A stretch of DNA of 64,000 nucleotides from BM003 sp963783695 (GCA_963783695.1 CAWAOM010000007.1:1-64000), one strand, 5' to 3'; counted from the first letter of the stretch, positions 7,602 through 16,304 are shown. Numbers and translations: made by a program. The notes: generated from the letters alone by a model not told the origin.

Positions 7602-10154
7602 TCATCCAGCGCCGACGGGCTCCTGGCTGTCGGTGACCGGCTCCGGCGTCGGTTTCGGCGCGGTTTTCGGCGTCTTTTTCCGCGCCGTCGGTGCAGCCGG
7701 TTTTGGTGCGCCCGCTTGCGGCCGGGCCCGGGTACCGAGTTCATGCGATTCGAAATCGTCGACCGCAATCAGCTCCATAACCCGGGCATCGAAAGCAGCC
7801 AGCCGGGCGGTCTCTTCAGCGTTGAGCAGTCCCGCTTCTTCAGCCTGTCGCAACTGATCTGCGTACTCGGGGGCATCGACCTTGCCGCTTTTCTGCGCTT
7901 CGCGCAATTTACGCTCCAGCGGTTCGATATGTACCGCTTCCTCGAGAGCAGCCTGCAGCATGCCGAGCGGATTGTCGGCGACCTGCTCATCGTAAATCCC
8001 GGCGCACAAGCGGTCGCGGCTGTCACTCGGTTCCAGCACCAGCGATACGACCTGGCGGCCGAGCCGGTCACTCGGCGACGAATACGTGCGCCCGCGCGGG
8101 AACACCAGCACCCGCAACATCGCAGCCACGGGGCGGTTGGGGAAGTTACGAAGGAATCCGTGCAGCTGCTCCTGGGCAAAATACAGCAGCCTGCGGCAAG
8201 CCCATTCGACCATTGGCAGGTCCGCAGCGGGGCGCCCCTGGTTGGTGTAGTGCTTGAGCACGCAGGACGCGAGATAGCTGGCGGCGAGTACGTCACCGAG
8301 TCTTGCCGAAAGCGCTTCCATCTGTTTGAGCTTGCCACCCAGAGTAAGCATCGCGACATCAGTGCACAGCGCAAAGGCCGCGCTGTAGCGGGTAATGTGC
8401 TGGTAGTAGCGTCGGGTCGGACCGCGCTCGGGCACATCTACATAACGCGCATGGGTCAGAGCGAGCACTGTCGCGCGCGCGGCATTGGAAACCGCGTATC
8501 CGATATGTCCCATTACCGCCTCGTCGAACTCCACCAGGGCCTCGTCGCGGTCGGGGTTTGCACATGCATGCATTTCCTTCAATACGTACGGATGGCAGCG
8601 AATTGCCCCCTGCCCGAAAATAATCAGCGAGCGGGTAAGAATGTTCGCGCCCTCGACGGTGATGGCGATAGGAACCGACTGGTAGCCGCGCCCAAGATAG
8701 TTGCGCGGGCCCAGACAGATCCCCTTGCCGCCATGAATGTCCATCGCGTCATTAGCGATCTCGCGACCTAGTTCGGTGGTGTGGTACTTCAGGATGGCCG
8801 AAGGTACCGCCGGCTTCTCTCCCGCGTCGACCGCAGCGGCTGTAACGCTGCGCGCCGCGTCGACGATATAGGCAAACCCGGCAACCCGCGCGAGCGCCTC
8901 TTCCACGCCTCCAAAGCGGCCGATCGGCAGGTTGAACTGCTTGCGCAGGCGAGCGTAGGCACCGGTTGCATGCGCGGCCGCCTTGGCGCCTCCGCAGGAG
9001 TTGGACGGCAACGAGATACAGCGGCCAACCGACAAACACTCGACCAGCATGCGCCAGCCCTGCCCGGCCATCTCCGGTCCGCCGATGATGTAGTCGAGCG
9101 GCACGAATACGTCCTTGCCTTCGGTCGGGCCATTCTGAAACGGCAGGTTCAGAGGGAAATGCCTGCGCCCGATCGAAACGCCCGGAAGCCCGGTCGGGAT
9201 TAGTGCCGCAGTGATTCCACGATCGACCTCATCGCCGAGGAGGTGGTCCGGGTCGTAGAGCTTGAAAGCAAGCCCAAGCACCGTTGCGACTGGTGCAAGC
9301 GTGATGTAGCGCTTGTCCCAGTTGAGCCGAATGCCGACGATTTCCTCGCCGTTGAACTCGCCCTTGCAGACCACGCCGCTGTCTGGAATCGACGCGGCAT
9401 CGGAGCCGGCGCGCGGCCCGGTAAGCGCGAAACACGGCACCTCCTCGCCTTTTGCCAAGCGTGGCAGATAGTAGTCTTTTTGCTCCTCCGTGCCGTAATG
9501 CATAAGCAGCTCGGCTGGGCCGAGCGAGTTTGGCACTGCGATCGTCGATGAGGCCGTAGCGCTGCGGCTGGCGACCTTCGTGAGCACGCAGGAGTGGGCG
9601 TAAGCCGAAAACTCCAGCCCGCCATAGCGTTTCGGGATGATCATCGCGAAAAAGCCTTTGCTCTTGATGAACTCCCAGGCTGCCGGCGGCATGTCGCCGA
9701 GTTCATGGGTGATCTCCCACTCGTCAAGCATGCGGCAGAGTTCTTCGGTCGGACCGGCGAGAAAGGCCTTTTCTTCGTCACTCAGGCGCGGTGCCGGCGC
9801 ATGATTCAGCTTGTTCCAGTCCGGAATACCGCTGAAAAGTTCGCCGTCCCACCACACGGTGCCCGCTTCGAGGGCTTCCTGTTCGGTGCGGGACATCGTC
9901 GGCATCACCTGGCGGGCAAAATCCAGCAGGCGGCCGGTAATCCGCGAGCGTCGGAAATCCGCGTCCATCAGGCGGTAAAGAAGCCCGAATCCCACCCACA
10001 ACAGGGCCAGCCATAACCAGTGCCAGTCACCGAATATCGTGTACAGGGCGAGGGCCCCGCCGAGAATCACCAATGTGGTGCGCAGATCCGTCCGCCTGTA
10101 GGCGAGTGTGATCGCCCCGCCTACGAATAAAAGCAACCAAAAAATCGTGCCCAT
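7602..10154 (-). CDS. fadE: Acyl-CoA dehydrogenase FadE, 850 aa
   Basis: Catalyses the first step of fatty acid beta-oxidation, acyl-CoA to trans-2-enoyl-CoA. It is FadE-type: two or three N-terminal membrane segments (MGTIFWLLLFVGGAITLAYR and the following 50 residues) precede a full acyl-CoA dehydrogenase fold, with PKRYGGLEFSAYAHS, CFALTGPRAGSDAAS (flavin and substrate contact) and MDIHGGKGICLGPRNYLGRG. Length matches the family (E. coli FadE 814 residues). The start ATG at 10152-10154 has GGAG six bases upstream; a longer open frame reaches into mdh but is not protein-like. The C-terminus ends in a Lys/Ala/Pro tail. No other fad gene is nearby. Confidence 0.95.
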   Translation of the reverse strand: MGTIFWLLLFVGGAITLAYRRTDLRTTLVILGGALALYTIFGDWHWLWLALLWVGFGLLYRLMDADFRRSRITGRLLDFARQVMPTMSRTEQEALEAGTVWWDGELFSGIPDWNKLNHAPAPRLSDEEKAFLAGPTEELCRMLDEWEITHELGDMPPAAWEFIKSKGFFAMIIPKRYGGLEFSAYAHSCVLTKVASRSATASSTIAVPNSLGPAELLMHYGTEEQKDYYLPRLAKGEEVPCFALTGPRAGSDAASIPDSGVVCKGEFNGEEIVGIRLNWDKRYITLAPVATVLGLAFKLYDPDHLLGDEVDRGITAALIPTGLPGVSIGRRHFPLNLPFQNGPTEGKDVFVPLDYIIGGPEMAGQGWRMLVECLSVGRCISLPSNSCGGAKAAAHATGAYARLRKQFNLPIGRFGGVEEALARVAGFAYIVDAARSVTAAAVDAGEKPAVPSAILKYHTTELGREIANDAMDIHGGKGICLGPRNYLGRGYQSVPIAITVEGANILTRSLIIFGQGAIRCHPYVLKEMHACANPDRDEALVEFDEAVMGHIGYAVSNAARATVLALTHARYVDVPERGPTRRYYQHITRYSAAFALCTDVAMLTLGGKLKQMEALSARLGDVLAASYLASCVLKHYTNQGRPAADLPMVEWACRRLLYFAQEQLHGFLRNFPNRPVAAMLRVLVFPRGRTYSSPSDRLGRQVVSLVLEPSDSRDRLCAGIYDEQVADNPLGMLQAALEEAVHIEPLERKLREAQKSGKVDAPEYADQLRQAEEAGLLNAEETARLAAFDARVMELIAVDDFESHELGTRARPQAGAPKPAAPTARKKTPKTAPKPTPEPVTDSQEPVGAG

Positions 10155-10218
10155 TATCGTCTCCGTCGCCGTTCCTTTGCGATTGATTTCATGCGACTCA
10201 TGACTATACCCGACCGGC

Positions 10219-10246
10219 AAAAAAAAGGCCTCCCGAGGGAGGCCTT
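10219..10246 (-). terminator. Rho-independent terminator of mdh
   Basis: Read on the minus strand, a nine-base stem (AAGGCCTCC / GGAGGCCTT) with a four-base loop is followed by eight T. It lies 20 bases after the mdh stop codon and upstream of fadE, so fadE needs its own promoter. Confidence 0.92.
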
Positions 10247-10266
10247 GTGTAACCTGAATTGGGTGC

Positions 10267-11247
10267 TCAGACCAGCAGGTCGGCGACTCCGGCGCGTTCC
10301 TCGCGCAGCTCCTGGTCGGTGGCATCCATCCGCTGGCGGCTGAAATCGTTGATTTCCAGTCCCTGCACGATCTGGTAATCGCCATCCTTGCATACGACGG
10401 GGTAGGAGTAGATAACGCCCTCGGCGATGCCATAACTGCCATCGGCCGGCACGCCCATGCTGACCCAGTCGCCCTCGGCGGAGCCAAGTGCCCAGTCATG
10501 CATGTGGTCGATCGCGGCCGACGCGGCCGACGCGGCCGATGAGGCACCGCGAGCCTTGATAATCGCAGCACCGCGCTGCTGCACGGTGGGGATGAAATCG
10601 TCCGCAAGCCAGGCCTGGTCGACCAGCGTTGTCGCCGATTCGCCGGCCACCGTCGCGTGATGGATATCCGGATACTGCGTTGCCGAGTGGTTGCCCCAGA
10701 TCGTCAACTGGCGAATGTCCGATACGTGTTTCGCGGTCTTGCCTGCCAGTTGCGTCAATGCGCGATTGTGATCGAGACGGGTCATCGCGGTGAAATTTCG
10801 CGGCTCCAGGTCCGGCGCATTTGCCCTCGCAATCAATGCGTTAGTGTTGGCGGGGTTGCCGACCACGAGAATTCTGGCATTGCGGCTGGCGTGCGCGTTC
10901 AATGCCGCGCCCTGTACCGAAAAAATTTTCGCGTTTTCGAGCAGCAAATCCTTGCGCTCCATTCCCGGCCCGCGCGGCTTGGCGCCGACAAGCAGGGCAA
11001 AATCGGTATCCGCGAATGCAACGTTGGGGTCGTCGGTGGCGACGACGCCTGCCAGGGTCGGAAACGCGCAATCCGCAAGCTCCATCGCCACGCCCTCGAG
11101 GGCCCCCAGCGCCGGCGGAATTTCCAGCAACTGCAGAATAACTGGCTGGTCATCACCAAGCATCTGGCCCGAGGCAATCCGGAACGACAACTGGTAACCG
11201 ATCTGACCGGCGGCGCCGGTGATGGAAACTCTTACTGGCTTTTTCAT
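10267..11247 (-). CDS. mdh: Malate dehydrogenase (NAD-dependent), 326 aa
   Basis: TCA-cycle enzyme interconverting malate and oxaloacetate. It is the cytosolic-MDH-like type: SITGAAGQIGYQL is the NAD-binding loop, VGAKPRGPGMERKDLL the substrate-binding arginine loop, NPANTNALIA, RLDHNRALTQLA, and IWGNHSATQYPD with the catalytic histidine. ATG at 11245-11247 gives the usual length of 326 and has AGGGA eight bases upstream. A longer frame to 11328 would add 27 atypical residues. A strong terminator follows. The alanine-serine run ASSAASAASAA is normal for this family. Confidence 0.95.
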   Translation of the reverse strand: MKKPVRVSITGAAGQIGYQLSFRIASGQMLGDDQPVILQLLEIPPALGALEGVAMELADCAFPTLAGVVATDDPNVAFADTDFALLVGAKPRGPGMERKDLLLENAKIFSVQGAALNAHASRNARILVVGNPANTNALIARANAPDLEPRNFTAMTRLDHNRALTQLAGKTAKHVSDIRQLTIWGNHSATQYPDIHHATVAGESATTLVDQAWLADDFIPTVQQRGAAIIKARGASSAASAASAAIDHMHDWALGSAEGDWVSMGVPADGSYGIAEGVIYSYPVVCKDGDYQIVQGLEINDFSRQRMDATDQELREERAGVADLLV

Positions 11248-11377
11248 GGTCGATTTCCCTGCAGACATGGGCCCTCGCGATGGGCCGTAAACATTGTAGT
11301 TGTTGAGAAAGGGCGAAGATTCTAACACCGCCTGCGCGTACGGGCGGTCGTGGAAAACCGCGAGCCCGGGGCCGGGG

Positions 11378-11405
11378 TTGCAATCGAGCTATTTAGTGTT
11401 ATAGT
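11378..11405 (+). promoter_or_regulatory. Sigma-70-type promoter of the GntR/ABC/DUF4097 operon
   Basis: TTGCAA (11378-11383) and TATAGT (11400-11405) are separated by 16 bases. The -10 hexamer lies inside the palindrome at 11396-11417, the layout expected for repression by the downstream GntR protein. Confidence 0.6.
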
Positions 11406-11417
11406 TGACTACAACAC
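11396..11417. promoter_or_regulatory. Palindromic operator, probable GntR (YtrA-type) site
   Basis: The 22-base sequence has arms GTGTTATAGT and ACTACAACAC around TG, with a single mismatch between the arms. It overlaps the -10 element and lies about 50 bases upstream of the first small gene and 420 bases upstream of the GntR gene. YtrA-subfamily regulators commonly repress their own operon from such sites. Direct binding is inferred. Confidence 0.6.
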
Positions 11418-11463
11418 CACCGCACTGAGGGGTGGGCGCTGATTGAAATGGAGGTCCAGGGCA

Positions 11464-11754
11464 ATGGGTGCTGGCAAACACATCGTTGAAAGCGTACCGG
11501 GCGTGATCCTTATCCTTTTATTGGGTTGGGCGATTGTGTCTAACCACGGTCAGGCAAGCATCGTCCAGAGCCAGCCGCTGCCGCAGGCGGATGCCGACCA
11601 ATGGCTTGTGCGCGGTGAGGCAGCTTTCGATGTTATGGGACAGATCAACGTCAACCTGCAGGATCAGCTGGAGATCATGCTTGGGACCGCCAGCGGACAG
11701 TTGTGTGTCACGAGCCGTTTTATAGGCGCCAGCAAATCCAGGGACAGCTTGTGA
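11464..11754 (+). CDS. Small hypothetical membrane protein, 96 aa
   Basis: The ATG at 11464 has GGAGG nine bases upstream. The product has one hydrophobic segment near the N-terminus (PGVILILLLGWAIVS, about residues 11-25) and an extramembrane remainder without a motif I recognise. It is the first frame after the palindrome-overlapped promoter and is separated from the GntR gene by 81 bases. It may be a small membrane component of the ABC system, or not coding at all; the good Shine-Dalgarno and plausible membrane segment favour a gene. Confidence 0.45.
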   Translation: MGAGKHIVESVPGVILILLLGWAIVSNHGQASIVQSQPLPQADADQWLVRGEAAFDVMGQINVNLQDQLEIMLGTASGQLCVTSRFIGASKSRDSL

Positions 11755-11835
11755 GATTGCCGCTGTTCGCTCGGAGTTTTCCTGCCTGCGGTCTGCCCGC
11801 GCGACTGATCGCTCTGCGTTCCAGCCGAGGCTGAT

Positions 11836-12207
11836 ATGGATCCTAAATGGAATGACAATCAGCCGATCTACCGGCAGTTGCGCGACCGCGTGGTGGCAAT
11901 GATTCTTGAAGGCGTTCTGAAAGATGGCGATGCGCTGCCCTCGGTGCGTAATGTTGCCGCCGAATACCGGCTGAACCCGCTGACAGTTCTAAAGGGCTAT
12001 CAGGAGCTCGTGGACGAAAATCTGGTGGAGAAAAGACGGGGATTGGGCATGTTCGTGACGGAAGGGGCACGAGTTGCTCTGCTGGCTGACGAGCGCAAGC
12101 GGTTTCTCGACAGTGAATGGCCAGAGGTGGTTGGCCGAATTCGCCGGCTCGATCTCGATGTAAGCGAGTTGCTGGGTGAACTCGAACGGCAGGAGGGCAA
12201 CAACTGA
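11836..12207 (+). CDS. GntR-family transcriptional regulator, YtrA subfamily, 123 aa
   Basis: A short GntR protein: winged helix at residues 8-75 (PIYRQLRDRVVAMILEGVL, LPSVRNVAAEYRLNPLTVLK, RRGLGMFV) and only a short helical tail of about 45 residues rather than a ligand-binding domain. That architecture, with an adjacent ABC transporter, defines the YtrA subfamily. Its stop shares one base with the ATPase start (TGATG), indicating translational coupling. It probably represses the operon through the palindrome at 11396-11417; the inducer is unknown but envelope-active compounds are typical for relatives. Confidence 0.9.
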   Translation: MDPKWNDNQPIYRQLRDRVVAMILEGVLKDGDALPSVRNVAAEYRLNPLTVLKGYQELVDENLVEKRRGLGMFVTEGARVALLADERKRFLDSEWPEVVGRIRRLDLDVSELLGELERQEGNN

Positions 12208-13064
12208 TGGCGGCTTTGATCGAGGCGCGGGGATTGTGCAAGCATTATGGTGCGACCGCTGCCCTGGATAACACCAGTTTTTCCATTGAACCGGGTCGGA
12301 TCGTCGGGCTTATTGGCCCCAACGGAGCGGGCAAGACGACGGCGTTGAAGGCGATTCTAGGTCTTACCCCGTTCGAGGGCGGCCTCAGTGTGCTGGGGCG
12401 CGACCCGCGCCGCGAACGTCACGAGTTGATGCAGGACGTCTGCTTCATTGCTGACGTCGCGGTCCTGCCACGCTGGATCAAGGTCAATCAGGTACTCGAC
12501 CTGCTCGAGGGTGTGCATCCACGCTTCCGCAGAGACAAGGCTTTGCAGTTCTTGTCAGGCACTGATATTCCACCGACGGCGCGGGTCAAGGCGCTATCCA
12601 AGGGGATGGTAACCCAGCTGCATCTTGCCCTGGTGATGGCGATTGATGCCCGGTTACTGGTCCTGGACGAGCCGACGATCGGACTCGACATTATTTACCG
12701 GAAAGAGTTTTACGCCTCCCTGCTGAATGACTATTTCGACGAGGAGCGCACGATTCTCGTCACGACTCATCAGGTGGAGGAAATTCAGAACGTGTTGACG
12801 GACCTGCTGTTCATTAACCGTGGCCGGATCGTGCTCGACTGCAGTATGGACGAGATGGCGGAACGCTATACCGAGGTGCTGGTGGGACCGGACCAGATTG
12901 ACGCGGCGCGCGCGCTGGGGCCGATCTACGAACAGGACACGTTTGGCCGCAAGGCGCTGTTGTTCGAAGGAGTCGGGCGAGCCGAACTGGAGGGTTTTGG
13001 CGAAGCTCGCCGGCCCACCATATCTGATCTGTTTGTCGCCAAGGTCAAAGGGGGCAGGACATGA
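12207..13064 (+). CDS. ABC transporter ATP-binding protein, 285 aa
   Basis: ABC ATPase with Walker A GPNGAGKTT (about residues 37-45), Walker B LLVLDEPTIGLD, and H-loop VTTHQVEE. The signature loop reads LSKGM rather than LSGGQ, as seen in some YtrB-like ATPases. It partners the ABC-2 type permease that begins four bases before its stop (13061). It is probably an exporter or lipid/cell-envelope remodelling system; the substrate cannot be told from sequence. Confidence 0.92.
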   Translation: MAALIEARGLCKHYGATAALDNTSFSIEPGRIVGLIGPNGAGKTTALKAILGLTPFEGGLSVLGRDPRRERHELMQDVCFIADVAVLPRWIKVNQVLDLLEGVHPRFRRDKALQFLSGTDIPPTARVKALSKGMVTQLHLALVMAIDARLLVLDEPTIGLDIIYRKEFYASLLNDYFDEERTILVTTHQVEEIQNVLTDLLFINRGRIVLDCSMDEMAERYTEVLVGPDQIDAARALGPIYEQDTFGRKALLFEGVGRAELEGFGEARRPTISDLFVAKVKGGRT

Positions 13065-13975
13065 GTCGCTTCCTGTGGCTGATTCGGCGCGAGCTGTGGG
13101 AGCATCGCGCATTCCTTTTTGTCCCGCTAATCGTTGGCGCGCTGATGGTCACGGTCAGCATATTGTTTTCCGGCGAGATCATTGGTGCGCTCGAACTCGC
13201 CCACGACAAGATCACCGCGCTTTCCCCGGAGGAGCGGGCTGCAATATCCAGTGCGTTGATCGGCCAGTACGCAGTGGCAATCGCGTTGTTCATGACGGTC
13301 GTTGTGCTGATGTATCTGCTCGATTGCCTGCATGCGGAGCGCGCCGATCGCAGTATCCTGTTCTGGAAGTCGCTGCCGGTTTCCGACGCCAGCGCCGTAT
13401 TGTCCAAGCTCGCGATGGCGATGGTCGTTGCACCGCTGCTCGTTCTCGCCAGCGCGTTGGTTTTTGGCCTGCTGCAGATGATCGTGCTGTCCGCCGATTT
13501 TGCGGTCGCCGGGCTAAGCCCGTGGGAGTACATCTGGGGGCCGAGCCTCCTCTTTAGCGCGTTTGCCTTCCTGGTCTATGCGCTAGTCGTGCAGGCATTG
13601 TGGCATTTCCCTTTGTTTGCCTGGCTGCTGCTGGTGTCCGCGTTCGCCAAGCGTGGCGTGTTTCTGTGGGCTGTCCTGCCACCGGTTGCCGTGATCTGGC
13701 TGGAAAAAGTAATTTTTGATACGCATTGGTTTGCCGGTCAGGTCGCCGACAGATTGGTCGGCGTATTCCCGCTCGCATTCGAGTTCGGCAGCGGTGGCCA
13801 TCAGATCGTTATCACCGATGAAGAAACCAATATTGAACTTTCCGCGCGCCTTAGCGAGCTGATCAACCCGGGTCCGTTTCTGACCAGCCCGGCCCTGTGG
13901 ATCGGTCTGGTGGTTGGTGCGCTTTTGCTCGCCGCTGCGATCTGGATTCGACGCTATCGCGACGAGAGCATTTAA
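13061..13975 (+). CDS. ABC-2 type permease, 304 aa
   Basis: Integral membrane protein with about six hydrophobic segments, starting MSRFLWLIRRELWEHRAFLF, a classic ABC-2 permease N-terminus (amphipathic helix then first membrane span). It overlaps the ATPase gene by four bases (ATGA). It ends 38 bases before the BON-domain gene, so the downstream envelope proteins are likely cotranscribed. Confidence 0.88.
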   Translation: MSRFLWLIRRELWEHRAFLFVPLIVGALMVTVSILFSGEIIGALELAHDKITALSPEERAAISSALIGQYAVAIALFMTVVVLMYLLDCLHAERADRSILFWKSLPVSDASAVLSKLAMAMVVAPLLVLASALVFGLLQMIVLSADFAVAGLSPWEYIWGPSLLFSAFAFLVYALVVQALWHFPLFAWLLLVSAFAKRGVFLWAVLPPVAVIWLEKVIFDTHWFAGQVADRLVGVFPLAFEFGSGGHQIVITDEETNIELSARLSELINPGPFLTSPALWIGLVVGALLLAAAIWIRRYRDESI

Positions 13976-14013
13976 ACCTTTTTCTCAACGTAATCATCAG
14001 AGGGGGTAAGAGC

Positions 14014-14376
14014 GTGTCAAAAAGAACGCTGATTCTGGTCAGTTTGCTGGCCGTAATGTGGCTGCCGATGGCCTGTGTCATTGTCGTTGACGGCGACGGT
14101 GACATGGATGCGGGTTGGGCGAGTACCTGGGAAGACGAGCATGACGATCAGGTCGAGACCAACAAGTCACTGGCTCGTGAGGTGAGCAAGCGCCTCGCCA
14201 GCGATCCTTTGCTCGACGATATCGAAATCGATGTAGCAGCCAAACAGGGTGCGGTCGCGCTGCATGGCAGGGTGCCGGACACGGCGACGCTGGATCACGC
14301 GCTCAGAATCGCCGCCGAGACCCCGGGGGTGGAAACCGTAGTCTCGCGGCTCTCGGTCGAAGTGAAAGCGATGTAG
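14014..14376 (+). CDS. BON-domain exported protein, 120 aa
   Basis: GTG start at 14014 with AGGGGG upstream. The N-terminal signal ends LPMAC, an imperfect lipobox, so lipidation is possible but unsure. Residues about 45-115 form one BON domain (SLAREVSKRLASDPLL, VALHGRVPDTATLDHALRIA, ETPGVETVVSRLSV), found in periplasmic proteins that bind membranes or keep envelope integrity (OsmY, DolP). It lies between the permease and the DUF4097 gene on the same strand. A longer upstream frame inside the permease gene is not protein-like. Confidence 0.82.
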   Translation: MSKRTLILVSLLAVMWLPMACVIVVDGDGDMDAGWASTWEDEHDDQVETNKSLAREVSKRLASDPLLDDIEIDVAAKQGAVALHGRVPDTATLDHALRIAAETPGVETVVSRLSVEVKAM

Positions 14377-14408
14377 ACGGTCGCGGTTTGTAGGGAGCAT
14401 GGAAAAAA

Positions 14409-15584
14409 ATGATTAAAGTTAAGACCAACTGGATACGTTCGGGTGCGCTGGTGCTCATCGCCGCCGCATGGCTGGCCGGACCGGCAATCGGAGCGGAGCG
14501 CAGCGAAACGCTGACTCTCGATGCGTCGGCCCTGGAGCTGGAGAACCTGGCCGGCTCGGTGCAGTTACGTCCTGCGCAAGGACGCGATTTTGTGGTCGAG
14601 GCGACGATCGTGGCCGCGGATGCCGAACTCCTGCAACGGATCGAATTTCGCTCCGACACCGCGGGGTCGAGAAAACGGCTGCGGGTGGCGTATCCGACCG
14701 ATGACTACAAAGTTTTCGTCTACAAACCCGGCGAAGGGTATTCGGGGCGCTCGCAGGTCAAGTATTTGGGCAAAAAAGTGACGGTGACCAGCAGCAGCAG
14801 GAGCTCTGCCGCCGACGTTCACGTGGATCTGGTGGTCCATGTTCCGGCTGATTCCTCTCTGAAACTCGACAATCACGTCGGCAAAATCACGGGTGGCAAC
14901 ATCGCTGCCGATTTGCGGCTAGATTCTGCGTCGGGACAGATCTCCATCGAAAACAGCCGCGGTGAACTGAGTGCCGATACGGGCAGTGGTTCGATCCGGG
15001 TCGTGGAGCACCGTGGCAGGGTCACGGCGGATACCGGATCAGGCAGGGTCGAAATTGACAACGTTGTGGGAGATGTCGAGGCCGATACGGGTTCCGGTTC
15101 GGTGATGCTGCGGGCAATAAGCGGAAATGTCGTTGCCGACACCGGTTCTGGCCGGGTCGAACTCGAGGATATCCTTGCGGATCGGGTCGTTGTCGATACC
15201 GGTTCGGGTAGCGTTGCGGCGCGCAGAATACGCGGTGCTTTTGAGGCCGATACTGGCTCCGGGTCGGTGCGGATAAGCGATTTCGAGGCCGGTGAGAGAA
15301 TCAAGATCGATACCGGCAGTGGTCGGATCGAACTGAGCGGGAACATGGCCGCAGTCCGCCAGCTCGATCTCGACACCGGCAGTGGCAGTGTCGAGATCGA
15401 GGCCAGCGAACTTCCATCGATGCAGTTGAAAGTCAGTGCGGGCTCCGGCGGTATTGAAGTGCAAGTGCCTGATATGCATATGGTTCGTAGCGGAGACGGG
15501 TTTCTCGAGGCGACCCTGGGCGATGGCAGCGGGCGTGGCAGAATCGATACCGGCTCGGGCGGTATTCGTATTAGAAAGCTCTAA
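14409..15584 (+). CDS. DUF4097-family secreted beta-repeat protein with DTGSG repeats, 391 aa
   Basis: Signal peptide (hydrophobic core about residues 12-27, GAERSE after it), then a DUF4097-type region. From about residue 175 the protein is a regular repeat of roughly 19 residues, each with a turn DTGSG followed by S/R-V/I and an alternating beta strand; I count nine exact DTGSG copies plus variants (DSASGQ, SAGSGG, GDGSGR). This predicts a right-handed beta-solenoid in the periplasm or on the surface. Its place after a BON-domain protein and an ABC exporter suggests an envelope role. No enzymatic motif is visible. Confidence 0.85.
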   Translation: MIKVKTNWIRSGALVLIAAAWLAGPAIGAERSETLTLDASALELENLAGSVQLRPAQGRDFVVEATIVAADAELLQRIEFRSDTAGSRKRLRVAYPTDDYKVFVYKPGEGYSGRSQVKYLGKKVTVTSSSRSSAADVHVDLVVHVPADSSLKLDNHVGKITGGNIAADLRLDSASGQISIENSRGELSADTGSGSIRVVEHRGRVTADTGSGRVEIDNVVGDVEADTGSGSVMLRAISGNVVADTGSGRVELEDILADRVVVDTGSGSVAARRIRGAFEADTGSGSVRISDFEAGERIKIDTGSGRIELSGNMAAVRQLDLDTGSGSVEIEASELPSMQLKVSAGSGGIEVQVPDMHMVRSGDGFLEATLGDGSGRGRIDTGSGGIRIRKL

Positions 15585-15674
15585 TACAGTAAAGAATTTA
15601 CTGGCAGATTGGCCTGCCGTGAACCAGAATATCAGAGGCCGGTTCGGAAAAGGCCCGATAAGGAGGGAATTGCC

Positions 15675-16250
15675 ATGGCGGGTAAAATGCTACTAACCGC
15701 ACTGGCGGCAGGTCTGTGTCTCGCCGGGTGCAGTTCGAGCGTACTGATCGAGACTGAACAAAGTTCTGCCGTGGATTTTTCAGGGTTACATACCTATGGC
15801 TGGCAGGACGCGAACCTGCCCAGCGGTGAAAACGGGGATTCTTCCCTGGCAATTGCAATGGCCGATATTATCCGTGAGACGCTGGCCGAGGGCCTTGAAG
15901 GAAAAGGATTTGTGCCGTCACAGCAGGACTCACCGGACTTTCTCGTCAGCTATCACATGGTATTGACGGACGAGTCAGATTCATCGGCGCGGCTGCCGGG
16001 CGAAGCGGTGATAGCCGGTAGCGAGGCCGATTATCGCGTTGAGCCGGTGCCCGTCTACTACCACATGTCGCGTGTCGACGGGACGCCGCGCCCGCGCAAG
16101 GGCACAATCTTTGTCTATGTGCTGGATGCCCAGACCAAACGCGTTTTGTGGCAGAGCGTTGCAGCGGATACCGTGGTATCGCCGGTAGGCGTACTTGATC
16201 GGTCGCGTTATGCGGTAAGGGCGATGATCGAGGACTTTCCCGGAGCCTGA
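15675..16250 (+). CDS. DUF4136-family lipoprotein, 191 aa
   Basis: Start ATG 15675 with AGGAGG seven bases upstream. The lipobox LAGC follows the hydrophobic signal (LLTALAAGLCLAGCSSS), so this is a lipoprotein. The body matches DUF4136 (VDFSGLHTYGWQDA near residue 37, PDFLVSYHMVL, KGTIFVYVLDAQTKRVLWQSVA). Relatives are outer-membrane or periplasmic lipoproteins of unknown function. It is the last gene of the plus-strand envelope operon; a terminator begins 23 bases after its stop. Confidence 0.87.
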   Translation: MAGKMLLTALAAGLCLAGCSSSVLIETEQSSAVDFSGLHTYGWQDANLPSGENGDSSLAIAMADIIRETLAEGLEGKGFVPSQQDSPDFLVSYHMVLTDESDSSARLPGEAVIAGSEADYRVEPVPVYYHMSRVDGTPRPRKGTIFVYVLDAQTKRVLWQSVAADTVVSPVGVLDRSRYAVRAMIEDFPGA

Positions 16251-16273
16251 CGCCGGAGCGTTTGATTGCGACG

Positions 16274-16302
16274 GGCCGCGCTTTCTGGCGCGGCCTTTTT
16301 TT
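16274..16302 (+). terminator. Rho-independent terminator of the envelope operon
   Basis: Eight-base stem GGCCGCGC / GCGCGGCC with a six-base loop, followed by seven T on the plus strand. The convergent purT ends three bases beyond. No T run exists on the other strand, so it acts one way. Confidence 0.92.
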
Positions 16303-16304
16303 GT

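Noticed and set aside
7188..8771. 527-codon frame on the plus strand antisense to fadE
   Set aside because: Shadow of a GC-rich gene; no signal, domain or Shine-Dalgarno, while the opposite strand encodes a clear FadE.
10501..10560. Tandem GCGGCCGAC repeat inside mdh
   Set aside because: It encodes the normal Ala/Ser-rich helix (ASSAASAASAA) of this malate dehydrogenase type, not a mobile or regulatory repeat.
14940..15580. Regular DNA repeats resembling a CRISPR or minisatellite array
   Set aside because: The repeats follow the codon frame of the DTGSG motif and differ at third positions, so they reflect protein repeats.
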